From DASQDT01 sp036380435 (GTDB lineage Bacteria > Acidobacteriota > Blastocatellia > Pyrinomonadales > Pyrinomonadaceae), in NCBI GenBank assembly GCA_036380435.1, contig DASVES010000300.1:1-5750 (forward strand): a DNA stretch of 5,750 nt, written 5' to 3'. Shown here piece after piece: positions 1 to 5,678 of this stretch; within the stretch, counting starts at the first letter, position 1, and each line of letters starts with the position of its first letter. The notes below the pieces were generated by a model. The model ran no database searches. It saw nothing but the letters and a program-made list of their open reading frames with translations, and was not told the origin of the DNA. Position numbers and translations under genes: made by a program.

Positions 1-2
1 GG

Positions 3-779
3 CAGATCGAGAATCGAAAGCTCGCGTCGGCGCTCGCCGAGTCGGCGGAGAAGTTCTACGGGGTGCATGTGCTCTCAGGCGTGAGGGTGTCGGGCGTGCG
101 CGTCCGCAGCGGGCGCGTCGAGGGCGTCGAGACCTCCGGGGGCTTTGTCGCGGCGGGCGCGGTCGTCCTCGCGGCGGGCGCGTGGACTTCGCGGATTCCG
201 TTCCTGTCACCGGAGGGCGAAACGCTGACGGCGCACGCGCACCCGCGCGTCGTGCCCGTGCGCGGACAGATGCTCTGCTTCACGCGTCCGGCCGGCGGAG
301 ACACCGACGCCGCCGCACCCGACGCAACATGCGCGATGCCGCGACACGTCATCTACAGCCCGCGCGGCTACGTCGTCCCACGCCGCGACGACCGGCTGCT
401 CGCCGGCTCGACGACCGAGGAGGCGGGCTTCGACAAGAGTGTTACGGCCGCCGGCCTGCACGCCGTCCTCACGCAAGCGCTGGAGATTGTGCCCACGTTG
501 GGCGAGTTTGCGCTGTCCGACTCGTGGGCGGGTCTGCGGCCGCGCGCGGACGACGCGCTGCCCGTCATTGGCGAATCGCCGGAGGTCGAACGACTCTTTT
601 ACGCCACGGGTCACTATCGCAACGGCATTCTGCTCGCGCCCTTGACAGCCCGCATCGTCTCCCGCATGGTTGTCGGCGGTGCGTTCGACGCGCCCGACGC
701 GTGGCCGCAGCAGTACCGCGTCGAAGTCTTCTCTCCCGCGCGTCTGCTCCCCGCGCACGCAAGCACCCGACAGGTATGA
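3..779 (+). CDS. thiO: Glycine oxidase ThiO (FAD-dependent DAO family), 5' partial
   Basis: The frame is open to the window edge, so only the last 258 residues are present; the N-terminal Rossmann FAD-binding GxGxxG lies upstream. ThiO oxidises glycine to iminoglycine with O2, supplying the thiazole synthase step of thiamine synthesis in the cytoplasm of aerobes. Visible family marks are the FAD-domain strand VVLAAGAW (about 162-185), PVRGQML (about 255-275), GLRPRADDALPVIGE (about 530-575), whose Arg corresponds to the substrate-carboxylate-binding position of glycine oxidases, and TGHYRNGILLAP (about 606-641), a close match to the ThiO C-terminal signature. It ends in TGA at 777-779, overlapped by the next gene's ATG (ATGA). 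No other thiamine gene is seen in the window. Another DAO-family amine oxidase such as sarcosine oxidase is the alternative, but the HYRNGILLAP signature favours ThiO. Confidence 0.85.
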   Translation, partial: QIENRKLASALAESAEKFYGVHVLSGVRVSGVRVRSGRVEGVETSGGFVAAGAVVLAAGAWTSRIPFLSPEGETLTAHAHPRVVPVRGQMLCFTRPAGGDTDAAAPDATCAMPRHVIYSPRGYVVPRRDDRLLAGSTTEEAGFDKSVTAAGLHAVLTQALEIVPTLGEFALSDSWAGLRPRADDALPVIGESPEVERLFYATGHYRNGILLAPLTARIVSRMVVGGAFDAPDAWPQQYRVEVFSPARLLPAHASTRQV

Positions 780-2200
780 GAACTTTCATGGCAAGACTTT
801 TCCGTCTCGCGTCCGTAACTTTACACGCGCCGCCCGCGGTCGCGACACTCCACTTCGCACTCCTCCTCTTCTTGTTCTGCGCCGTCGCTCCGCCGCTCGC
901 CTCCGCGCAGGACGAGCGACAGGGCAGCGCGACTTCGGCGTCGCCGCCCGCCGCTGCGGCTGTAGAGTCCGAGGCCGCGAGGCTCTACGCGGAGGCGTCG
1001 CAGTACAAGAACAAGAAGTTTGAAGAGTTCATCAAAACGGGCGTCCCTTACAACAAGGAGCTGGAGGAGCAGACGCTCAGGGAGCAGCGCGAGCTGGCGC
1101 TCAGACACGCCGACCGACTCGCCGCCGCGAGCACGAGCGCGCGCGGTCTCGACCTCTACTATCTCGGCATGCTCTACGTCCTCGGCGAGCGCCACGCCGC
1201 CGCCTTCGACGCGCTCAACCGTCTCCTCGGCCCCGAGGGCGCGGGGGCGCCGGCGCAGACTTTAGACGACGCGCGCGGCATCTTCATTCAGCAGGCGCTC
1301 AAGTTGAAACGGGCCGGAGAGGCCGAGCGCGTCGCGTCCGAGTACGCGCGCGCCGCACAGCCCAAGCCGCTCGCCCGCTATCGCTACGAGACCATGCTCA
1401 CGGCGCACTACCGCGAGACGAGGGACTTCGCGCGCGCCGCCCCGCACGCCCGCGAGGCTTACGGCGCGGCCCTGCTCCTCGCCGGGGAGAGGTCAATCGA
1501 GCCGGGCCGACGCGACAAGCTGCTCTTCGGCGCAAGTAAGGCGCTGGCCGACACGCTCTCGCAAGCCGGCCGGCAAGCGGAGGCCGTCCAGATGTTGCGC
1601 GAGCTGCGCGCCGTCGCCCACGCGCTGCCCTCGGCGCGTCTCTACCTTGACGCCGTGGGGATGCTCGAAGACTACGGCGACGCGCAGGAGGCGGACGGCG
1701 CAACCGAGTTGGCAGTCGCGGCGGACAGCGCGGCGTCGGCCGTGCGTCCCGCGTCGCCCGAGATCGTCGTCGATGATTGGATCGAGCAGACGCCGGTGAG
1801 CCTCGCGGCCCTGCGCGGCCGGGTCGTGCTGCTCGACTTCTGGGCCACTTGGTGCGGGCCGTGCCGCGAGACCATCCCGCGCCTGAGCGCGTTGCAACGC
1901 AAGTACGGCGCGCGCGGCCTCACGGTGCTGGGGCTGGCGACCTATCAGGGCAAGGGCGAAGGGCGGCCGATGACGCCGCCGCAGGAACTCGCCTACCTCC
2001 GACAGTACAAAAAGCGCGTCGGCGCCTCCTACGGCTTCGCCGTCACCGCGGCGGAGACGAACGAGGACAACTACGGCGTCAACTCCTTCCCCACGGCCGT
2101 CCTCCTCGACCGGCGCGGCCGCGTCCGCCTCATCAGCATCGGCGCCGGCGAGGAGCGCCTGCTCGAAGCCACCGTCCGCAAGCTGCTCGAAGAGAAGTAA
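776..2200 (+). CDS. Secreted TPR-like protein with C-terminal TlpA/thioredoxin domain
   Basis: 474 residues. Residues 1-44 look like a signal peptide with a long n-region, a hydrophobic core at about 27-38 (FALLLFLFCAVA) and an ASA cleavage site before Gln45. Cys35 is preceded by Phe, so it is not a lipobox. Residues about 64-300 are almost all helical with TPR-like helix pairs (for example LYYLGMLYVLGERHAAAFDALNRLL), though no clean TPR consensus was confirmed. Residues about 325-474 form a TlpA/ResA-type thioredoxin domain: active site WATWC360GPC363, then GLTVLGLA, the cis-Pro loop SFP439T and a C-terminal helix. Apart from Cys35 in the signal peptide, these are the only cysteines, so the mature protein carries just the redox pair. 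The domain probably reduces disulfides outside the cytoplasm, and the helical part may bind a partner (inference). I chose ATG 776 because it overlaps the thiO stop, suggesting translational coupling; ATG 788 is possible and would shorten the long n-region. Neither has a clear Shine-Dalgarno. Confidence 0.85.
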   Translation: MRTFMARLFRLASVTLHAPPAVATLHFALLLFLFCAVAPPLASAQDERQGSATSASPPAAAAVESEAARLYAEASQYKNKKFEEFIKTGVPYNKELEEQTLREQRELALRHADRLAAASTSARGLDLYYLGMLYVLGERHAAAFDALNRLLGPEGAGAPAQTLDDARGIFIQQALKLKRAGEAERVASEYARAAQPKPLARYRYETMLTAHYRETRDFARAAPHAREAYGAALLLAGERSIEPGRRDKLLFGASKALADTLSQAGRQAEAVQMLRELRAVAHALPSARLYLDAVGMLEDYGDAQEADGATELAVAADSAASAVRPASPEIVVDDWIEQTPVSLAALRGRVVLLDFWATWCGPCRETIPRLSALQRKYGARGLTVLGLATYQGKGEGRPMTPPQELAYLRQYKKRVGASYGFAVTAAETNEDNYGVNSFPTAVLLDRRGRVRLISIGAGEERLLEATVRKLLEEK

Positions 2201-2341
2201 AAGCCGTGAATCGTCAATCGTGAATCGTAAATCGTGAGTGGTGAACGGAAGGCGAGCGGTGTCCAACTTCCTGAATGCCCCGGAAGCTGAAGCCGGGTCA
2301 ACCACGATTGACGATTGACGATTCACGATTTACGGTTTTTT
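2199..2341 (+). terminator. Possible terminator formed by the heptamer inverted repeat
   Basis: An A tract (2199-2202) precedes the left heptamer arm and six Ts (2336-2341) directly follow the right arm, so the full hairpin would have A/U closing pairs and a U tract, like a bidirectional intrinsic terminator. It lies immediately after the stop codon of the gene at 776-2200. Caveats: the loop is very long and the stem has regular mismatches, so folding during transcription is less certain than for a compact terminator. Confidence 0.35.
2204..2335. repeat. Inverted repeat with arms of tandem heptamers (TCGTGAA type)
   Basis: The left arm (2204-2245) is six head-to-tail 7-mers, CCGTGAA TCGTCAA TCGTGAA TCGTAAA TCGTGAG TGGTGAA. 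The right arm (about 2303-2335) holds the same unit on the other strand, as ACGATTG ACGATTG ACGATTC ACGATTT ACGG. The longest perfect pairing I find is 17 nt, 2205-2221 with 2311-2327; other registers pair with a mismatch about once per heptamer, at the variable fourth base. The spacer holds a small stem, CCCGG 2279-2283 with CCGGG 2293-2297. The element fills most of the gap between the two thioredoxin-domain genes and starts 3 nt after the upstream stop codon. No ORF inside it looks real. Confidence 0.85.
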
Positions 2342-2393
2342 ACACTTCCGCTTTCGCGCTTTGGGGTCGGTTTGTTGTAAGCTCTGTGGACGT

Positions 2394-3662
2394 ATGGAAG
2401 GGTCTAACATCACGATTGCCATCGCGTTCGCGGCCGGGTTGCTGTCGTTCCTCAGCCCGTGCGTGCTGCCGCTCGTGCCGGGCTACCTGTCGCTGATTTC
2501 GGGCGTGAGCGTCGAGCACCTGAAGGGCGGGGGCGGCTCGCGCGCGCGGGCGCGTAAGGCAGTCATCCTCAACTCGCTCGCTTTCAACGCGGGGTTGTCG
2601 ATCATCTTCATCGCGCTCGGCGCGGCGGCCGGGTGGGTCGGCTCCGCCATCATCTCGAATCCGTGGGTCCGAATCATCGGCGGCCTCGTCATCATCGCCT
2701 TCGGTCTGCAACTCATCGGCCTTCTGAAAATCGGCGCGCTCTACCGCGACACGCGTAAGTTCTCCGACGAGAAGCCGCGCGGCCCCTTGGGCGCTTTGAC
2801 GCTCGGCATGGCCTTCGCCGCCGGCTGGACGCCGTGCATCGGCCCCATCCTCGGCGGCATCATCGGCCTCGCCGCGACGAGCGGGCAGTGGCAGAGCGGG
2901 CTGGTGCTCTCGGCCTTCTACGCGGCGGGCCTCGCCGTGCCGTTCCTCGTCACCGGAGTCCTGCTCAACCAGTTCCTCGGCTTCTACTCGCGCTTCCGCC
3001 GGCACCTCCACAAGGTTGAAGTAATCTCGGGCGTGCTGCTCATCGTCATCGGCGTGATGGTGATGAGCAACTCCGTGACGTGGCTCGCCTCGGTCGCCTC
3101 CGGCGTCATCCCAAACGCCGAGGGTTGGCTCCAGTCGAAAGTCGAGAGTAGCCAGACGGCACAAGCACCGGCCGCGCCCGCCGCCGCTACGGGGCAATCG
3201 GCGCAGCCGGCGGCGGCGAGCAAGGCCAACTTCGAGCCGGCGCCCGACGTGGAGCTGAAGACGCTCGACGGGCAACCACTTCGCCTCTCCGATCTGCGCG
3301 GGCAGGTCGTGCTCCTGAACTTCTGGGCGACGTGGTGCGTGCCCTGCCGCGCCGAGATTCCCGAACTCAACGCCATGCACAACGAACTCGGCGCGCGCGG
3401 CTTCACCGTCCTCGGCGTCACGACGCACGACACGGCCGCGCTCGTGCGCGAGTATCAGAAGGACGTCAGGCAAGACTACCGCGTCGTCACCGGCGACCAG
3501 AGCGTCGCCTCGAAGTACGCCGCCGTTGGGCTGCCGACGACGTTCATCATCGACCGCGAGGGTCGTATCCGCCAACGGATCGTCGGCGAGCGCAAGCGCC
3601 CGGCCTTCGACGCCGTCGTCCTCCCGCTCCTCGAAGAAGCGGCGGCGACCGCCAGCAATTAA
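2394..3662 (+). CDS. CcdA-TlpA fusion: transmembrane thiol-disulfide transporter with thioredoxin domain
   Basis: 422 residues in two parts. Residues 1-240 are a CcdA/DsbD-type membrane domain with six predicted helices (about 6-36, 58-88, 91-113, 133-162, 169-196, 208-236). It carries the two family redox cysteines, Cys23 in FLSPC23VLPLVPGY and Cys148 in GWTPC148IGPILGG. Residues about 250-278 are an Ala/Gln/Pro linker. Residues about 279-422 are a TlpA-like domain with WATWC315VPC318 and the cis-Pro loop GLP381TTF. These four cysteines are the only ones in the protein. CcdA proteins pass electrons from cytoplasmic thioredoxin to extracytoplasmic acceptors, typically for cytochrome c maturation; here the acceptor is apparently fused on, as in DipZ-like proteins. 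An even helix count with both ends outside puts the thioredoxin domain in the periplasm. I chose ATG 2394 because it opens directly into the first helix; an in-frame TTG at 2361 would add a Cys-rich 11-residue extension unlike CcdA. Only a weak GTGGA (2386-2390) precedes the start. Confidence 0.92.
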   Translation: MEGSNITIAIAFAAGLLSFLSPCVLPLVPGYLSLISGVSVEHLKGGGGSRARARKAVILNSLAFNAGLSIIFIALGAAAGWVGSAIISNPWVRIIGGLVIIAFGLQLIGLLKIGALYRDTRKFSDEKPRGPLGALTLGMAFAAGWTPCIGPILGGIIGLAATSGQWQSGLVLSAFYAAGLAVPFLVTGVLLNQFLGFYSRFRRHLHKVEVISGVLLIVIGVMVMSNSVTWLASVASGVIPNAEGWLQSKVESSQTAQAPAAPAAATGQSAQPAAASKANFEPAPDVELKTLDGQPLRLSDLRGQVVLLNFWATWCVPCRAEIPELNAMHNELGARGFTVLGVTTHDTAALVREYQKDVRQDYRVVTGDQSVASKYAAVGLPTTFIIDREGRIRQRIVGERKRPAFDAVVLPLLEEAAATASN

Positions 3663-3664
3663 CG

Positions 3665-3694
3665 TTGACGCAGAGGCTCCCAGCGCGACATAGT
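3665..3694 (+). promoter_or_regulatory. Possible sigma70-type promoter for the 3740 gene
   Basis: TTGACG (3665-3670, 5/6 to the -35 consensus), an 18-nt spacer, then CATAGT (3689-3694, 4/6 to the -10). It sits in the 77-nt gap after the CcdA-TlpA stop and would give a leader of about 40 nt ending in the strong ribosome binding site. The gene could equally be read through from upstream, as no terminator is visible in this gap. Confidence 0.35.
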
Positions 3695-3724
3695 TTCACT
3701 TCCCGGCATCTCTCCCGCAGTCAT

Positions 3725-3730
3725 AAGGAG
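3725..3730 (+). promoter_or_regulatory. Strong ribosome binding site (AAGGAG)
   Basis: AAGGAG lies 9 nt before ATG 3740. It is among the clearest Shine-Dalgarno sequences in the window and fixes the start of the downstream gene, although its reading frame is open much further upstream. Confidence 0.85.
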
Positions 3731-3739
3731 ACACCAGCC

Positions 3740-4528
3740 ATGTCCAGGCTCCGCACCATAACCTTCGCCGCCGCCTTCGCCCTCGTTGCCTGCGCCCACG
3801 CCGCGGCCCAGCAGCATCAGCATCAGCAACCGGCGCAGCCCGCCGCCTCGCCACAGGCCACGCAGCCGGCGCAGCCCGCCCCTTCGACGCAGCCCACGCA
3901 GGCCGCGCAGCCCGCCAGTTCACCGCAGCCCGCGCAGCCGGCCGCGACGCCGAACCCGAACGCCGGCCACGAGTACGCGCCGCTTTTGGAGAAGGAGATC
4001 AACTACAAGGACTGGACGTTCAAGAGCCTGAAGGACGGCACGAGCGTCAACCTGCGCGAGTGGGCCAAGGGCAAGAAGCTGGTGATGGTCGTCTACTTCG
4101 CCCCGTGGTGCGGCAACTGGAAGTTTGAAGCGCCCATCGTCTCGAAGCTCTACGACAAGTACAAGCAACACGGCTTCGACGTGATCGCCGTCAGCGAGTA
4201 CGCCACGGCCGACGACGCGCGCAAGTATTTCGAGAAGGCGGGTCTGTCGTCCTTCCCCGTCGTCGTCGAGTCGGAAGCGCGCGAGGATCGCGACAAGACG
4301 ACGCACTACGGCTACCGGCAGGCGTGCGCCGACACGCGCAAGTGGGGCTCGCCCTTCAACGTCTTCCTCGAACCAGCGAAGCTGAAGTGGTCGGGCGACG
4401 TGGTGACCGAGAAGGCGTGGGTCGTCAGCGGCGAGCTGATCGAGAAGGACGCCGAGCAGTTCATCCGCGAAAAACTCGGGCTGTCGGAGGCGGCGAGCCT
4501 CGCGCCCTGCGAGAACAAGAAACAGTAA
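3740..4528 (+). CDS. Exported thioredoxin-fold protein with single-cysteine (CGNW) active site
   Basis: 262 residues. The N-terminus is a signal peptide (MSRLRTITFAAAFALVAC). LVAC18 fits a lipobox, so it may be a lipoprotein anchored at Cys18; cleavage by signal peptidase I after the Ala run at about 21-23 is the alternative. Residues 24-75 are a Gln/Pro/Ala-rich, probably disordered linker with repeated QPAQPA-like units and an HQHQ start. Residues about 80-253 have a thioredoxin/redoxin fold: a beta strand and active-site turn VVYFAPWC124GNW127KFEAP, then FDVIAVSEY, and GSP205FNVFLEP as the probable cis-Pro loop. The usual resolving cysteine is Trp127, so a CXXC dithiol cannot form. Cys196 (RQAC) and Cys257 near the C-terminus are the other mature-protein cysteines. 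It may act as a monothiol reductase, a peroxiredoxin-like enzyme or a thiol-binding partner of the upstream CcdA-TlpA protein; all are inference. The TAA stop (4526-4528) lies inside the first heptamer of the following repeat. Confidence 0.88.
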   Translation: MSRLRTITFAAAFALVACAHAAAQQHQHQQPAQPAASPQATQPAQPAPSTQPTQAAQPASSPQPAQPAATPNPNAGHEYAPLLEKEINYKDWTFKSLKDGTSVNLREWAKGKKLVMVVYFAPWCGNWKFEAPIVSKLYDKYKQHGFDVIAVSEYATADDARKYFEKAGLSSFPVVVESEAREDRDKTTHYGYRQACADTRKWGSPFNVFLEPAKLKWSGDVVTEKAWVVSGELIEKDAEQFIREKLGLSEAASLAPCENKKQ

Positions 4529-4660
4529 GCAGTGAGCAGTGAGCAGTAAGCAGAGGGCGGCCGGGGTCAATGTCCGACCCGGCCGCCTTCTGGCATCAGT
4601 CGCTACCAACGCCGCCACGCCACTGCCTACTGCTCACCGCTCACTGCTCACTGCTCACTC
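4523..4660. repeat. Inverted repeat with arms of tandem heptamers (CAGTGAG type)
   Basis: The left arm (4523-4553) is CAGTAAG CAGTGAG CAGTGAG CAGTAAG CAG. The right arm (4623-4660) is the inverse, built of CTGCTCA-type 7-mers. Pairing 4523-4553 with 4623-4653 gives 28 of 31 matches; the three exceptions (4527/4649, 4538/4638, 4549/4627) are all A opposite C. The left arm overlaps the last codon and stop of the upstream gene. The arms enclose a separate GC-rich hairpin (4551-4592) and about 30 nt with nothing recognisable. The layout copies the element at 2204-2335 with a different unit. Confidence 0.9.
4551..4592 (+). terminator. GC-rich hairpin, likely terminator of the 3740 gene
   Basis: CAGAGGGCGGCC followed by GGGGTC pairs with GACCCGGCCGCC and TTCTG across a 7-nt loop (AATGTCC, 4569-4575). 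This gives 17 pairs with one bulged G and one G-U. The hairpin begins 22 nt after the stop codon. The only T-rich stretch, TTCT, falls in the base of the stem, so it is not a textbook intrinsic terminator. It could instead stabilise the 3' end of the mRNA or form the core of the repeat element. Confidence 0.5.
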
Positions 4661-4673
4661 TTTCTGCTATGAT
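4645..4673 (+). promoter_or_regulatory. Possible extended -10 promoter for the DHH gene
   Basis: TATGAT (4668-4673) matches the -10 consensus at 5 of 6 positions and is preceded by TGC, an extended -10 (TGn). The -35 region (TGCTCA, 4645-4650, 17-nt spacing) is weak and lies within the right heptamer arm. Transcription would start near 4680, giving a leader of about 38 nt. An upstream promoter fits the GC hairpin that separates this gene from the previous one. Confidence 0.4.
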
Positions 4674-4717
4674 GTCCTGCTTTTTTCACCCTGCTTTCAT
4701 AGACTGTTAGGCTCTCG

Positions 4718-5677
4718 ATGAAACTGCGTCTGCTCTACCACGGCAATTGCTTCGACGGCGCGGCCTCGGCCGCCATCTTTACGCGCTTCTACCGCGAGCG
4801 CGTCCGCCCCGACGCCGAGATCGTCTACGGCGGACTGCTGCATCGCGCCGGCTCGCTCTTCGACCCGGAGATGTTCGACGGCGACGAGAACGCCATCGTC
4901 GATTTCAAGTACAGTCCCTCCGAGCGTCTGACGTGGTGGTTCGACCACCACCAGTCGGCCTTCCTCACCCCCGAAGATGAGGCGCACTTCCGCGCCGACG
5001 CCTCGGGCCAGAAGTTCTGGGATGCCGCGAGCAAGTCCTGCACGGAGTTCATCGCCCGCGTCGCGCGCGACCACTTCGGCTTCGACGCGCCGGAGCTTGC
5101 GCCGCTCGTCCACTGGGCGCACGTCATCGACGGCGCCGAGTATGAATCGCCCGCGCAGCCCGTCGAGCTGAAGGAGCCGGCGCTCCGACTGATGCAGGTC
5201 ATCGAAAACGCCGAGGAGGAGTTCGTCGTCTACATCATCGGCCTGCTCGCCGGGCGCACGCTCGAAGAGGCGGCCGGAGACGCCGAGGTGCAGCGTCGCC
5301 TGCAACCCATCCTCGCGCGCCACCGCGAGACCATCGAGACCGTCCGCCGCAAGATCAAATACGCGAGCGGCGTCGTCAACTTCGACCTCGTTGACGAAGG
5401 CCGCGACGGCTTCAACAAGTTCATCCCCTACTACCTCCACCCGGAGACGACCTACTCGGTGGCCGTCACCCGCGGCTCGCAGCGCGCGAAAATCTCCGTC
5501 GGCTCGAACCCCTTCGCCCCGCGCCCGCGCCGCCACAATATCGCCACCATCTGCGAACGCTACGGAGGCGGCGGCCACGCCGTCGTCGGCGCCGTCTCGT
5601 TCAAGCCCGACGAGGTGGAGCGCGCCCGCGAGGTCGCCCGCGAGATCGTCGCCGAGCTGTCGGAAGGATTTGAGTGA
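4718..5677 (+). CDS. DHH/DHHA1 family phosphoesterase
   Basis: 319 residues, cytoplasmic, with no signal peptide. The N-terminal DHH domain shows motif I as H8GNCFD13G, a second acidic motif at IVD62F, the name-giving D76-H77-H78 in WWFDHHQ, and a fourth acidic site in HVID138G; together these build the di-metal (usually Mn) centre. The C-terminal DHHA1 domain shows KISVGSNP (about 258-265) and the glycine-rich substrate loop GGGGH287AVVGAVSF. The length fits NrnA-like proteins, which hydrolyse short RNAs, pAp or cyclic dinucleotide products. Motif I lacks the first Asp of the common HxxPDGD form, having Asn10/Cys11, so it belongs to a divergent subgroup and the substrate cannot be assigned from sequence. 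The start is ATG 4718, preceded by a modest AGG at 4709-4711. The next gene begins 1 nt after its stop, implying co-transcription. Confidence 0.88.
   Translation: MKLRLLYHGNCFDGAASAAIFTRFYRERVRPDAEIVYGGLLHRAGSLFDPEMFDGDENAIVDFKYSPSERLTWWFDHHQSAFLTPEDEAHFRADASGQKFWDAASKSCTEFIARVARDHFGFDAPELAPLVHWAHVIDGAEYESPAQPVELKEPALRLMQVIENAEEEFVVYIIGLLAGRTLEEAAGDAEVQRRLQPILARHRETIETVRRKIKYASGVVNFDLVDEGRDGFNKFIPYYLHPETTYSVAVTRGSQRAKISVGSNPFAPRPRRHNIATICERYGGGGHAVVGAVSFKPDEVERAREVAREIVAELSEGFE
5662..5668 (+). promoter_or_regulatory. Ribosome binding site (GGAAGGA) inside the DHH gene end
   Basis: GGAAGGA lies 10 nt before ATG 5679, within the last codons of the DHH phosphoesterase gene. It supports a real downstream gene start despite the short visible sequence and suggests translational coupling. 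Confidence 0.65.
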
Positions 5678-5678
5678 T

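Noticed and set aside
182..775. Upstream extension of the 776 gene's frame, open for 198 more codons
   Set aside because: It overlaps thiO, whose frame has clear family motifs, and its translation is Arg/Ala-rich without recognisable domains. The ATG at 776 leads straight into a signal peptide.
1493..2326. 277-codon minus-strand open frame reaching into the heptamer repeat
   Set aside because: It is a shadow of the TlpA-domain gene; its start lies in or near the repeat element, it has no ribosome binding site and its composition is not protein-like.
2204..2335. CRISPR array
   Set aside because: The units are 7 nt, contiguous and in inverted arms, with no spacers of 25-40 nt and no cas genes nearby.
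2339..2367. TTTACA (2339-2344) as a -35 for the CcdA-TlpA gene
   Set aside because: At 16-18 nt spacing the sequence is G-rich with no acceptable -10. TGTAAG at 2376-2381 lacks a matching -35. No promoter could be supported here.
2340..3575. 411-codon open frame on the minus strand
   Set aside because: It lies opposite the CcdA-TlpA gene. Its translation is rich in Arg/Asp/Glu/Ala with no domain pattern, as expected for the shadow of a GC-rich gene.
3809..3964. Repetitive CAG/CCG-rich DNA as a separate repeat element
   Set aside because: It is in frame within the 3740 gene and encodes a Gln/Pro/Ala-rich linker typical of exported domain-tethering regions.
4697..5578. 293-codon minus-strand open frame
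   Set aside because: It is antisense to the DHH phosphoesterase, which has all its motifs; the minus frame shows none.
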